Shown: positions 32,561-40,400 of the stretch, piece after piece
Numbering within the stretch: the stretch's first letter is position 1
Layout of the letters: every line of letters starts with the position of its first letter
NCBI GenBank assembly: GCA_900314455.1
Contig: OMVI01000066.1
Coordinates: 1-40,451 of the forward strand
Origin: an uncultured Prevotella sp.
Lineage (GTDB): Bacteria > Bacteroidota > Bacteroidia > Bacteroidales > Bacteroidaceae
Direction: 5' to 3'
DNA length: 40,451 nucleotides
Notes under the pieces: model-generated
Databases searched by the model: none
What the model was told of the DNA's origin: nothing
The model's input: only the letters and a program-made list of their open reading frames with translations
Translations under genes and position numbers: made by a program

Positions 32561-33868
32561 TTATTCAGTGTAGAACTCTATCAATTTAGTGATGGCGCGC
32601 TTGCAAACAGGACAGAAAACTGGATTTTCGTTCGTCCTCATGCGGCAGTCCGGGAAACCGCGGTACACCCCGTGCATCGAGTAGCCTGCCGGTTCGTAAG
32701 CGCCGACCTTCCATTTCTTCATATTGGCATTAGGCTTGTCCAAATCCTTAGGCTCAGGAGTTGGAAGCTTAGTGCCATCTTTTATCATATTCTCCCACTT
32801 TCCGTGGAAGTCGACGAGCGTTGTCAGGTTCGGCTCCCATGGCTCGACATCGTGCGGATACATTGGAATCTGCTCAACATCGTAGGCATATTCGTCGCCG
32901 AGACCGGCGAAAGAATGTCCGAACTCGTGCACTACAACCGGCTTGAAAGCACGGTGGTGAGTCATCGAAAGATTGTAAGAGTTCAGTATTCCGCCACCTC
33001 CGTACTTGTCAGTGTTAACAAGTACGATGATATGCTCATACGGAGTGCCTGCCAGCCAGTCGTGAAGCGTCTTCAGATGGAGTGTCGTCAGATAGCGGTC
33101 GCTGTAGAAAGTGTCGAAGTGGGAGCCAAGAGCCGTATTCTTCCATATACCTTTTGAAGGCTCCGAAGTACCGCTGTCGACTGAGAGAGCCTCAACGGCG
33201 ATGATGTTGAACCTGTCGCGCATGGTGCTGAAAGGCTCGTGGGCGAAGAGAGCTTCCATAGCCGTGTCGCAGTCGGCAAGGAACTGTGGCATCTCGTCCT
33301 TCGTATATCCCTCGGCAATGTAGGCAATGTGGATGCATCGCGTGGTGTCACGAGCCTGTTGCAGAGTGACATACGGCGTTACGTTGCGTTCCCCGATGCG
33401 GCGGATAAGGATATCCGTAGGCACCACGGTGTGCGTCAGCGATGCCACCACCTCGCGGCGGTTGTTGCGCAAGTCGACCGTTATGTCGGCAGTGTCCTTA
33501 GGAAACGGAACGAGGAAAACGTTCTCGAACGACTTCGTCTGTGTCTTTGCCTCATCGTACGATAGCCACTCCTGGAAGAGCGTGGAGAACGAGTTGCGGT
33601 ATATGACCTTGTGTGTCTTGTGGTCGCGAACCGTTATCTGTCCGTTGCCCTCTACCGGAAGCTCAGCCAGCCGCTTGCGTTTGCCGTACCACCGTGGGCT
33701 CCGGCATAGTTCGTCGACGGCGATATTCTGTTGCTTCACGTTGCCTGAGAAGATGTAGTCTGTCCTCAACGTAGCGTCAGTGAAGTACTTGTCGAAGTCT
33801 TGTGCAGCCACCGTCATGACGGTAGCGACGGCAATTATGAACGTAAGTATTATCCGTTTCTTTTCCAT
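32561..33868 (-). CDS. Secreted M64 (IgA-type) metallopeptidase
   Basis: 435 residues. Signal peptide at 1-22 ending TVAAQ. The zinc motif H314-E315-F-G-H318 is followed by SFAGLGDEY with acidic D325-E326, the pattern of the M64 family first known from a clostridial IgA protease. Family members in gut Bacteroidetes mostly have unknown substrates, so IgA cleavage should not be assumed. A pair of cysteines near the C-terminus (CPVCKRA) could bind metal or form a disulfide. Its upstream region holds a five-unit 22-bp array. Confidence 0.88.
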   Translation of the reverse strand: MEKKRIILTFIIAVATVMTVAAQDFDKYFTDATLRTDYIFSGNVKQQNIAVDELCRSPRWYGKRKRLAELPVEGNGQITVRDHKTHKVIYRNSFSTLFQEWLSYDEAKTQTKSFENVFLVPFPKDTADITVDLRNNRREVVASLTHTVVPTDILIRRIGERNVTPYVTLQQARDTTRCIHIAYIAEGYTKDEMPQFLADCDTAMEALFAHEPFSTMRDRFNIIAVEALSVDSGTSEPSKGIWKNTALGSHFDTFYSDRYLTTLHLKTLHDWLAGTPYEHIIVLVNTDKYGGGGILNSYNLSMTHHRAFKPVVVHEFGHSFAGLGDEYAYDVEQIPMYPHDVEPWEPNLTTLVDFHGKWENMIKDGTKLPTPEPKDLDKPNANMKKWKVGAYEPAGYSMHGVYRGFPDCRMRTNENPVFCPVCKRAITKLIEFYTE

Positions 33869-33910
33869 TCCTTTTATGTTCTTTTCAGAGAAAAATATTT
33901 ACAGCATTCC

Positions 33911-34020
33911 AGGGGCTAAGCTTTTGCGTTCCCAAAGCTTATCTTTTGCAATGCGAAAGCTCATCTTTTGCAACCTCAAAGCTGACCTTTGGGAACCTCA
34001 AAGTTGTCCTTTTGCGAGGG
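33911..34020. repeat. 22-bp tandem array, five units (M64-cmk spacer)
   Basis: Five contiguous 22-base units from 33911. Units 2-5 each contain AAAG-N5-CTTT, starting at 33934, 33956, 33978 and 34000, exactly 22 bases apart; the first unit has GGGG in place of AAAG. Typical unit: CAAAGCTNAT then CTTTTGCAACCT. 22 is not a multiple of three and no frame stays open usefully, so it is not coding. Confidence 0.88.
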
Positions 34021-34109
34021 CGTTGACAATCAATCGGTTACGAGTATGTATTTCGTTGAATTCTGATTTGAAATATATTGACATACAAGAAACCTAACCG
34101 GCAATCCCG

Positions 34110-34814
34110 TTAATTGCTTTCCTTGCACGCCTTATTGTATTGTTCGAGCAGCCATTGCTTCTGCTCCGGAATCGTCATATTGCTGTTGTCGAGCTCAATG
34201 GCATCGTCTGCTTTGCGCAACGGTGACACCTCTCGATGTGAATCCATGTAGTCGCGCTCCTTGACGTTCTTCAGTATGTCCTCAAAAACAGGATTGTCGC
34301 CTTTGCCTTTGAGCTCGTCGAAACGGCGCTGTGCACGAACCTCGGGCGATGCGGTCACGAATATCTTCAGTTCAGCATTGGGGAAGACCGTCGTTCCTAT
34401 GTCCCTTCCGTCCATGACGATACCCTTCTGGCGTCCCATCTCCTGCTGTTGGGCTACCATTGCCGTACGAACGAACGGTATGGCGGCGATGCGGCTGACG
34501 TGTGAAGATACCTCCATGCCGCGGATTTTGTCCTCGACATACTCACCGTTGAGGTAGGCATCGGGGCGTCCAGTTGACCCATTGAACTTGAATGTAACGT
34601 GAATGGCGGACATGGCGGCTTCCAATGCGGGCGTGTCCACGCTCCCGTCAGCATTGAAGAGTCCGTTGCGGAGGGCGTAGAGGGTCACCGTACGGTACAT
34701 GGCCCCTGTGTCAACATATATGTATCCTATCTCCCGTGCGAGGTCCTTTGCCATCGTACTCTTGCCACAACTTGAGAATCCGTCAATGGCAATGATAATT
34801 TTCTTCTTGTCCAT
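34110..34814 (-). CDS. cmk: Cytidylate kinase
   Basis: 234 residues. Phosphorylates CMP and dCMP. P-loop GFSSCGKS at 12-19, [16 protein letters not shown] near 33-48, the NMP-binding insertion of bacterial CMP kinases, and the [20 protein letters not shown] signature near 135. Standard length. In other Bacteroidetes cmk often follows porQ directly; here an acyltransferase gene on the opposite strand separates them. Confidence 0.96.
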   Translation of the reverse strand: MDKKKIIIAIDGFSSCGKSTMAKDLAREIGYIYVDTGAMYRTVTLYALRNGLFNADGSVDTPALEAAMSAIHVTFKFNGSTGRPDAYLNGEYVEDKIRGMEVSSHVSRIAAIPFVRTAMVAQQQEMGRQKGIVMDGRDIGTTVFPNAELKIFVTASPEVRAQRRFDELKGKGDNPVFEDILKNVKERDYMDSHREVSPLRKADDAIELDNSNMTIPEQKQWLLEQYNKACKESN

Positions 34815-34837
34815 ATTTAGATTATGATTACGGACAA

Positions 34838-34868
34838 CAAAGTTACGAAAAAATCGTCAGCGCACAAT
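34838..34868 (-). promoter_or_regulatory. Promoter of cmk
   Basis: On the minus strand, ATTG (34865-34868), a 19-base gap and TAACTTTG (34838-34845). The -7 box is perfect and the -33 box one base off. It lies 24 bases before the ATG. Confidence 0.65.
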
Positions 34869-34907
34869 GAATTTGCAATAAAGATTTGATTTTAACGTTA
34901 TTAATAC

Positions 34908-35981
34908 ATGCAAACATCAAAGTCGGTAAAACGGATAAACTCACTGCAAGGACTTCGGTTCTTCTTCTGCATCCTTATCATTGTCAACCACATCGTTGGC
35001 AGTAGCGTGAACTTCGAGTTCGGCGGTGAGTGCGGAGTGAGTTTCTTCTTCATTCTGAGCGGTTTCATTCTTTCGTACGTGTATGGCAGCAGTATCGAGA
35101 ATGACTCCTTCAGCACGCGCCGGTTGTTTACCCATCAGCTGTCGAAGTTCTTGCCGCTGCATGTGACTTTGCTCTTGCTCATGACTTTGGCTTATTATCA
35201 CGCCGACCACTACGTTCCTTGGGATAAATTCTTTACCAACTTGTTCCTCGTCCAGTCGTGGATACCGTCCGACTATTATTTCCTTTCAATCAACGGAGTT
35301 ACATGGTTCCTGTGTGATATACTGTTCTTCTACTTGTGCTTCCATGGCATGTACAATGTCGCAATGAAGTCGGGGCGAGGACGTCTGACGGCTATCGTGG
35401 TCGTCGTGCTCTGTGTTTATGTCGTGATAATGGTTCTTACGCCGGAGGAGAATATAAATAACTTCCTGTATGCCAACCCAATTATCCGACTCGCCGACTG
35501 CTTCTTCGGAATTATCCTCTGTCGTTTCTACAAGTCGGAAACGGGTAGAAAGATTGCGGGACGTATCAACGGAAAGTCATCAATCTTCATCGACGCGGTC
35601 AGTCTGGCTCTGTTGGCATTGCTTGTTGGCATGTGTTTCGCCTACTATGGCTTCCTTCCGCATCGTCTGACGGCCGCCAGCTTCTTCTGGCCTTACATGT
35701 TGTTTATTGTCTTTTGGTATGTCAGCGTTGACGACCGTACAGATTCCGTGTTCGTAAGGATTGTGAAGTGTCCCTTTGCAGTTGGTATGGGCAACGTCTC
35801 TATGGAGGTTTACATTTCGCAGTCGTGCACAATCCTGTATCTGAACACCATCCTCGACCACTTCGGAATATACCGCGGCCATCTCCTCTTTGTATTTATC
35901 GTGGAAATGATAGCTGTCAACTTCGTCGGTTGGGTTGCCCATCAGGCCTTCAGCCGTCTGAGAATCTTTAAAAGATATTAA
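34908..35981 (+). CDS. Acyltransferase family 3 (OafA-like) membrane protein
   Basis: 357 residues, about ten hydrophobic segments. N-terminal SLQGLRFFFCILIIVNHIVG carries the arginine and His typical of acyltransferase-3 proteins, followed by ECGVSFFFILSGFIL. These enzymes O-acylate cell-surface sugars, usually O-antigen or capsule; the substrate here is unknown. No other glycan genes are nearby. It stands alone on the plus strand between porQ and cmk, which are leftward, with an HTH gene remnant behind it, so it looks like an insertion into an older gene order. Confidence 0.88.
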   Translation: MQTSKSVKRINSLQGLRFFFCILIIVNHIVGSSVNFEFGGECGVSFFFILSGFILSYVYGSSIENDSFSTRRLFTHQLSKFLPLHVTLLLLMTLAYYHADHYVPWDKFFTNLFLVQSWIPSDYYFLSINGVTWFLCDILFFYLCFHGMYNVAMKSGRGRLTAIVVVVLCVYVVIMVLTPEENINNFLYANPIIRLADCFFGIILCRFYKSETGRKIAGRINGKSSIFIDAVSLALLALLVGMCFAYYGFLPHRLTAASFFWPYMLFIVFWYVSVDDRTDSVFVRIVKCPFAVGMGNVSMEVYISQSCTILYLNTILDHFGIYRGHLLFVFIVEMIAVNFVGWVAHQAFSRLRIFKRY

Positions 35982-36144
35982 AATAAAACCAATCTGAACG
36001 ATGCTTGTTTGATATTAAAAATAATATCATTTTCTTTACAATCGATACTCCTGACCATTATGAAGTACAATGAAGAGTCCACTTTAAAAAGTCCGTATTT
36101 GCAAAGAGCGAACTTCTTTTGTCGTATATCCTTCTGATTTGTGA

Positions 36145-36312
36145 GATTTTTTTTGTACTCTTGCCGGTCTGAGCCGTATAACAGGCATCAATCAGCAACA
36201 GCTCAGTCACTATGTAACCGGGCGTCGTAGACCATCAAAAAAGACAGTCAGCAAAATGAACAGTGCAATTCATTCGTTTGCCAACGACCTTAGTACGGTT
36301 CAATTCGTTTGA
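36145..36312 (+). pseudogene. Remnant of a HicB-like/HTH antitoxin gene (C-terminal half)
   Basis: An open frame without a start, entered after a TGA at 36142, encodes about 55 residues: LAGLSRITGINQQQLSHYV, then TGRRRPSKKTVSKM and HSFANDLSTVQFV. This matches the helix-turn-helix tail of Bacteroidetes HicB-like antitoxins fused to an XRE domain. The HicB half and any start codon are missing; a run of eight T (36147-36154) lies just before the conserved part. A rho-independent terminator follows. Read as a decayed gene; a very short functional HTH peptide is less likely. Confidence 0.65.
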
Positions 36313-36340
36313 TTTTCTCCGGTATGAAGTTAGAAATTCA

Positions 36341-36369
36341 GCCCTGACATAAACATGTCGGGGCTTTTT
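36341..36369 (+). terminator. Rho-independent terminator (rightward)
   Basis: GCCCTGACAT-AAAC-ATGTCGGGGC, a ten-base stem with one G-T wobble, then five T. It closes the acyltransferase/HTH remnant unit just before the convergent porQ stop codon. Confidence 0.9.
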
Positions 36370-36381
36370 CGTTAATAAGAC

Positions 36382-37329
36382 TTACAGACTGTAAGCAAGG
36401 TTGACGATGAGGCTGTTGCTGCTTACGTGGTATTTGCCGTAAGCCAAGTTGAGGTGGAAACGCTCAAGGTTGAGACCCGCGCCAATGCTGAATCCTGCCA
36501 TGTGACTGCTCTCTTCGTTGTCGTTAGACTGTATTTTCATCTCGTCGGAACGCCGGAAATTGTAGCCAACACCTATCCAGAACTGGTCGGAAAGCAATAC
36601 GTCGGCACCCAAATCAAGGTGATTGATGAAGCGGTAACCATAGTGAGTGAGGTCGACGAGGGTAGCTGAGACGCGTACAGGGGATGCTCCAAGCTGTTTG
36701 CTGACACCGAATTGCAGGTCGATAGGCATCTTCTCGTATTCCTCATCGTAAGCCTTCAACTGACCACCGAGGTTCTTTGCAACTAAGGAAACCGACCAGT
36801 CGTGCTCAGGCTCATACCAGTTGAGTCCCAAATCGACACCCATGGCAAGCGAATTGTAAGAGCCAAGCGATGAATAGATGAACTTTGCCGTTATACCACC
36901 TACCAAATTCTTTGCCAGAAGATAGGTAAACGTACCTCCGACGGCTACGTCGTTGGCAGAGAATGTGCCCGTTTCGACATTGTTTTCGTCAACTTCCTTC
37001 ATCGAACCGTAGTTAATGTAGATAGCGCCGACAGCCCAAGTCATCTTGTCGTTGATAACTTTGTTGAACGAGGCACTGCCCATATTGGCGCCACTCATGT
37101 AGTTCATGTAGTTCACACCGATAGTCTTGTCGCTGACGGAGGCTGCCAACGCCGGGTTTGAAAAGCCCAGTGTAGGGTCGTCTTCGATGATGGTGATGTT
37201 GTCGCCACCCAGCGCCGCGGCGTGAGCGCTTATTGGCAGTCGAAGGAAATTATATTCTGTCTGGCTCTCCTGCGCTTCTGCCACAACGGCAAAAATGGTT
37301 AACAGGAGGGTAAAAACAACTTTTTTCAT
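36382..37329 (-). CDS. porQ: Type IX secretion system protein PorQ
   Basis: 315 residues. Signal peptide at 1-20 ending VAEAQ. The mature protein is an all-beta barrel with the PorQ/PorV-like start YNFLRLPISAHAAALGGDNI and a FSNPALAA segment. PorQ helps hold the C-terminal signal sortase complex of the type IX system at the outer membrane. The rest of the T9SS is outside this window. The family is well conserved; naming relies on length and on these N-terminal motifs. Confidence 0.85.
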   Translation of the reverse strand: MKKVVFTLLLTIFAVVAEAQESQTEYNFLRLPISAHAAALGGDNITIIEDDPTLGFSNPALAASVSDKTIGVNYMNYMSGANMGSASFNKVINDKMTWAVGAIYINYGSMKEVDENNVETGTFSANDVAVGGTFTYLLAKNLVGGITAKFIYSSLGSYNSLAMGVDLGLNWYEPEHDWSVSLVAKNLGGQLKAYDEEYEKMPIDLQFGVSKQLGASPVRVSATLVDLTHYGYRFINHLDLGADVLLSDQFWIGVGYNFRRSDEMKIQSNDNEESSHMAGFSIGAGLNLERFHLNLAYGKYHVSSNSLIVNLAYSL

Positions 37330-37351
37330 TTAATGTACTTAAAATTTTCGG

Positions 37352-37359
37352 CAAAGATA
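37352..37359 (-). promoter_or_regulatory. -7 box of porQ
   Basis: TATCTTTG on the minus strand, 22 bases before the porQ ATG. No TTTG at the right distance. Confidence 0.5.
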
Positions 37360-37382
37360 CTCATTTTTTCAAAATTCTGTAT

Positions 37383-37390
37383 TACTTTTG
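37383..37390 (+). promoter_or_regulatory. -7 box candidate for tonB
   Basis: TACTTTTG fits TAnnTTTG, 71 bases before the GTG start. It is back to back with the porQ box, 23 bases apart. No clear -33 element. Confidence 0.4.
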
Positions 37391-37461
37391 CCCAACCAAA
37401 ACGAGTGCATCCGCAACCCTTTGCATATAATAACGGAAAAATCGGATGTTTAGTGTGAGAA

Positions 37462-38196
37462 GTGGAGATTAAGAAATCAAAGAATGCAAATATAGACAAC
37501 AAGAGACCAACCGGATTTCTCTTGGGACTCATTGTTGCGCTCTCGATAGCCTTCACGGCGATGGAACTCAACTTCGGGAAGCCGGACAAGGAAGCCGACG
37601 ATGATGACCTGCTCAACGAACTGGTAAAGAACGTCGATCAGGCGCCTGCTGCCGACAAGGTGGAAAAGGAACGTGCGGTGAAGATTCCGAAAAAGGTTGA
37701 CTTCGATGAGATACCAAAGAAGACGCCGGCAAGTGTTCCGCCGAATCCTACTCTCGATAAAGTGACGATTAGCGATGTGCCCCAGTATGAGACACCCGAC
37801 GACGATAGACCTGTCGACGAGAACAAAAAGCCTGAGGTAAAGATAGATCCGCCTGCCGATCCGATACCGTTGGAACAGCTCAACGAGGGTGAGCGCACCG
37901 TCAGCGACACGCCTGTGCCACCCGGAGGATGGGCTGATTTTGCCATGTGGGTTGACAAGAACCTGCAATATCCGGCAGAGGCACGCTCGCGGAAGATAGA
38001 AGGCAACGTCATGGCAGGCTTCAATGTCAATCCCGACGGAACCGTCTCGGAGTTGCATATCGTTGGAAAAGCTGACCCGACACTGTCTGCCGAGGTCATG
38101 CGACTGCTCAAAACAATGGGTAAATGGAAACCCGGAATTGAGAACGATGTGCCCTGCAAGACATACGTTGAGCTGCCGTTCCTGTTCAAGTTATAA
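37462..38196 (+). CDS. Energy transducer TonB
   Basis: 244 residues from a GTG start. Couples the inner-membrane proton gradient to outer-membrane transporters. The N-terminus MEIKKSKNANIDNKRPTGF is a typical Bacteroidetes TonB start, with a membrane helix at about 18-35. The periplasmic linker is rich in Lys, Pro and Asp (about 40-150). The C-terminal TonB domain (about 158-244) has YPAEARSRKIEGNVMAGF, VNPDGTVSELHIV and a final VELPFLFKL. No exbBD neighbours. The GTG start is chosen because the family N-terminus begins exactly there. Confidence 0.9.
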   Translation: MEIKKSKNANIDNKRPTGFLLGLIVALSIAFTAMELNFGKPDKEADDDDLLNELVKNVDQAPAADKVEKERAVKIPKKVDFDEIPKKTPASVPPNPTLDKVTISDVPQYETPDDDRPVDENKKPEVKIDPPADPIPLEQLNEGERTVSDTPVPPGGWADFAMWVDKNLQYPAEARSRKIEGNVMAGFNVNPDGTVSELHIVGKADPTLSAEVMRLLKTMGKWKPGIENDVPCKTYVELPFLFKL

Positions 38197-38297
38197 CCTG
38201 ACAGAACCCCTCCAAGCTTCCACCGCAGTGTAGGATGTTTAGTAACCTTATTTATTCGGTATAAGAAGAGTAATTTATATTAGATTTACAATATATT

Positions 38298-39290
38298 ATG
38301 GATACCTTATCGAAACCCTTATCGGCAAATGATATTCTAACCAAAATCAACGACTACCTTGACAGGCTTGTGTATAACCGCAAACCGGAAAGTCTCTATG
38401 AGCCTATTAAATACGTATTGTCAATAGGTGGAAAACGCATACGTCCGACGCTAATGCTGCTGTCGTACAACCTTTTCAAGGACAATCCGGAGACGATTCT
38501 TTCGTCGGCATGTGCCCTTGAGACATATCACAACTACACATTGCTGCACGACGACCTCATGGACAACGCCCCCTTGCGCCGCGGCCATCAGACTGTGCAC
38601 GAGAAGTGGAACCCCAATGTGGCGATACTCTCTGGCGACTCGATGCTCGTTCTTGCTTACCAGCGAATGCTGCAATGCCCGGTGGACAAGCTGAAGCCCG
38701 TCATGGACTTGTTTACGGAGACTGCACTGGAGATAGGCGAGGGTCAACAGTACGACATGGAGTTTGAAACGCGCACCGATGTGACCGAAGATGAGTACAT
38801 CGAAATGATACGCCTGAAGACGAGCGTACTGCTTGCATGCGCGATGAAGATGGGTGCGATACTGGCGGATGCCCCTGCTGCTGATGCCGACAACCTCTAT
38901 AAGTTCGGCGAGCAGGTAGGTCTGGCGTTCCAACTTCAGGACGACTACCTTGATGTTTACGGCGATTCGAAGGTCTTCGGAAAGGCTATCGGCGGCGATA
39001 TTATGTCGAACAAGAAGACTTACATGTTGATAAATGCCTTCAACCTTGCAAACGACAGTCAGCGAAAGGAACTCATGCATTGGGTCACTCTTGATAATCC
39101 GGAGCCTAAGGAGAAGATTGATGCGGTAACGAGGCTGTACAACGAGATTGGCATAGACAAGCTCGCCGAGCAGAAAATCAACCATTATTTCGAGCAGAGC
39201 CGTAAGTATCTCGCTTCTGTCAACGTCCCTGAGGAGCGCAAGCGTGAGCTGGAAGAGTATGCAAACAGAATGATGCATAGGAAAAAGTAA
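38298..39290 (+). CDS. Polyprenyl diphosphate synthase
   Basis: 330 residues. Trans-isoprenyl chain elongation. First Asp-rich motif DDLMD at 85-89 and second QLQDDYLD; GGKRIRP at 44-50 binds the allylic diphosphate. Tyr80 lies five residues before the first motif; in this family an aromatic residue there usually limits chain length, so a short product (FPP or GGPP) is inferred rather than a C40 quinone side chain, although the all-alpha context does not exclude longer products. Followed by a REP-like element, then tatD. Confidence 0.92.
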   Translation: MDTLSKPLSANDILTKINDYLDRLVYNRKPESLYEPIKYVLSIGGKRIRPTLMLLSYNLFKDNPETILSSACALETYHNYTLLHDDLMDNAPLRRGHQTVHEKWNPNVAILSGDSMLVLAYQRMLQCPVDKLKPVMDLFTETALEIGEGQQYDMEFETRTDVTEDEYIEMIRLKTSVLLACAMKMGAILADAPAADADNLYKFGEQVGLAFQLQDDYLDVYGDSKVFGKAIGGDIMSNKKTYMLINAFNLANDSQRKELMHWVTLDNPEPKEKIDAVTRLYNEIGIDKLAEQKINHYFEQSRKYLASVNVPEERKRELEEYANRMMHRKK

Positions 39291-39293
39291 AAG

Positions 39294-39329
39294 CACCCAC
39301 CCCCATTCCCTCTCCCGTTCGGAAGGGTG
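39294..39329 (-). repeat. REP-like element, left copy
   Basis: 36 bases that, read on the minus strand, match the element at 39418-39453 at 28 of 36 positions. It starts four bases after the polyprenyl synthase stop codon. Confidence 0.6.
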
Positions 39330-39383
39330 TTGGACACTTTGTTGTTTTCGTAGGGTGTGTTTTGATTTGTTAATATTGATATA

Positions 39384-40232
39384 ATGAGTGAAGAGGAGAG
39401 TTTATCATTGACTTTATCCCCCTCCCGTTCGGGAGTGGGAGAGGGTGTGGGTGTCATTGATACACACGCTCATCTCGACGGCGAAGAGTTCAAGGATGAC
39501 ACAGCGGAAGTCATTCAGCGTGCCAGGGATGCCGGGGTGGGGAAGATATTCATTCCCGCCATCAACGCAGATAGCATCGTCAGTGTGCCGCGTCTTTGCA
39601 AAAAGTATCCCGGTTACCTGTATCCTATGATGGGATTGCAGCCAGAGGAGGTCAATGATGACTACGTCAATATCCTCGACAGCATGTATGCTGAGCTTAA
39701 ATCGGACACGCCCTACATAGCTGTTGGTGAAGTCGGACTCGATTTCTATTGGTCGCGAGACTTCGAAAAGCAGCAGCTTGACGCCTTTGAACGTCAGATG
39801 CAGTGGTCGATGGAACTGCAACTGCCGCTGATGATACACTGTCGCAAGGCTCAGAACGAGCTTCTGCACATCATGAAACCATACATGAAGGAGCTCCCCG
39901 GTGGTGTTTTCCATTGCTTCACGGGTAATCCAAAGGAAGCGGAACGCTATCTTGAATACAGCAATTTCTGCCTTGGCATAGGCGGAGTGCTCACCTTCAA
40001 GAGCTCGCATCTTCGTGAAGACCTTCCTAAGGCAGTACCGTTGAGCCGCATAGTTCTTGAGACCGACAGCCCATATATGGCTCCGGTGCCGCATCGCGGG
40101 CAGCGAAACGAAAGCTCATTTGTCGTTGAAGTCGCCAAAAAACTGTCCGAAGTCTATGGCGTCAGCTATGATGAAGTGGCGCGGACAACGACCGCCAATG
40201 CCATGAGGATATTCAATTTGAATGGTCTTTAA
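39384..40232 (+). CDS. tatD: TatD-family metal-dependent hydrolase
   Basis: 282 residues from the ATG at 39384. TatD proteins are DNases/exonucleases with a two-metal TIM barrel. Ligands: HAH at 28-30 in IDTHAHLDG, Glu in GEVGLDFYW, His in MIHCRKA, His in GVFHCFTG, Asp in LETDSPYMAP. TatD usually begins one to five residues before IDTHAH; here the first 23 codons are serine/glycine-rich and coincide with a REP-like element. GTG codons at 39435 and 39447 are alternative starts that would give the usual length. The family call is firm, the start is not. Confidence 0.92.
   Translation: MSEEESLSLTLSPSRSGVGEGVGVIDTHAHLDGEEFKDDTAEVIQRARDAGVGKIFIPAINADSIVSVPRLCKKYPGYLYPMMGLQPEEVNDDYVNILDSMYAELKSDTPYIAVGEVGLDFYWSRDFEKQQLDAFERQMQWSMELQLPLMIHCRKAQNELLHIMKPYMKELPGGVFHCFTGNPKEAERYLEYSNFCLGIGGVLTFKSSHLREDLPKAVPLSRIVLETDSPYMAPVPHRGQRNESSFVVEVAKKLSEVYGVSYDEVARTTTANAMRIFNLNGL
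39418..39453 (+). repeat. REP-like element, right copy, inside the tatD 5' end
   Basis: Begins CCCCCTCCCGTTCGGGAG (a CTCCCG/CGGGAG hairpin) and continues G-rich. It is the inverted partner of 39294-39329 and is read in frame as about twelve residues (SPSRSGVGEGVG) if tatD starts at 39384. Confidence 0.65.
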
Positions 40233-40354
40233 GCCCCAATAGTCAATCTTTATCTTGATGTTGGAGTATGCCCGGCTAGCGCTTGTATATTGAAATTCAG
40301 TGCTAAATAACTTTAAAAACCGCCTGCAAATCCACGATTGTGCAATAAATGCAC

Positions 40355-40362
40355 TACTTTTG
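40355..40362 (+). promoter_or_regulatory. -7 box of the tRNA-Ser promoter
   Basis: TACTTTTG fits TAnnTTTG, 39 bases before the tRNA. It lies between AAAACCGC (40316-40323) and its complement GCGGTTTT (40381-40388). No TTTG at the right spacing. Confidence 0.5.
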
Positions 40363-40400
40363 CACTTCGAAATCGTAACAGCGGTTTTCAGTTCAGCCAT

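Noticed and set aside
32561-33868. Calling the M64 enzyme an IgA protease
   Set aside because: Only the family zinc motif is visible; substrate specificity cannot be read from the sequence.
36060-36137. Short frame MKYNEESTLKSPYLQRANFF... before the HTH remnant
   Set aside because: It is in another frame, ends before the remnant and does not resemble a HicB domain.
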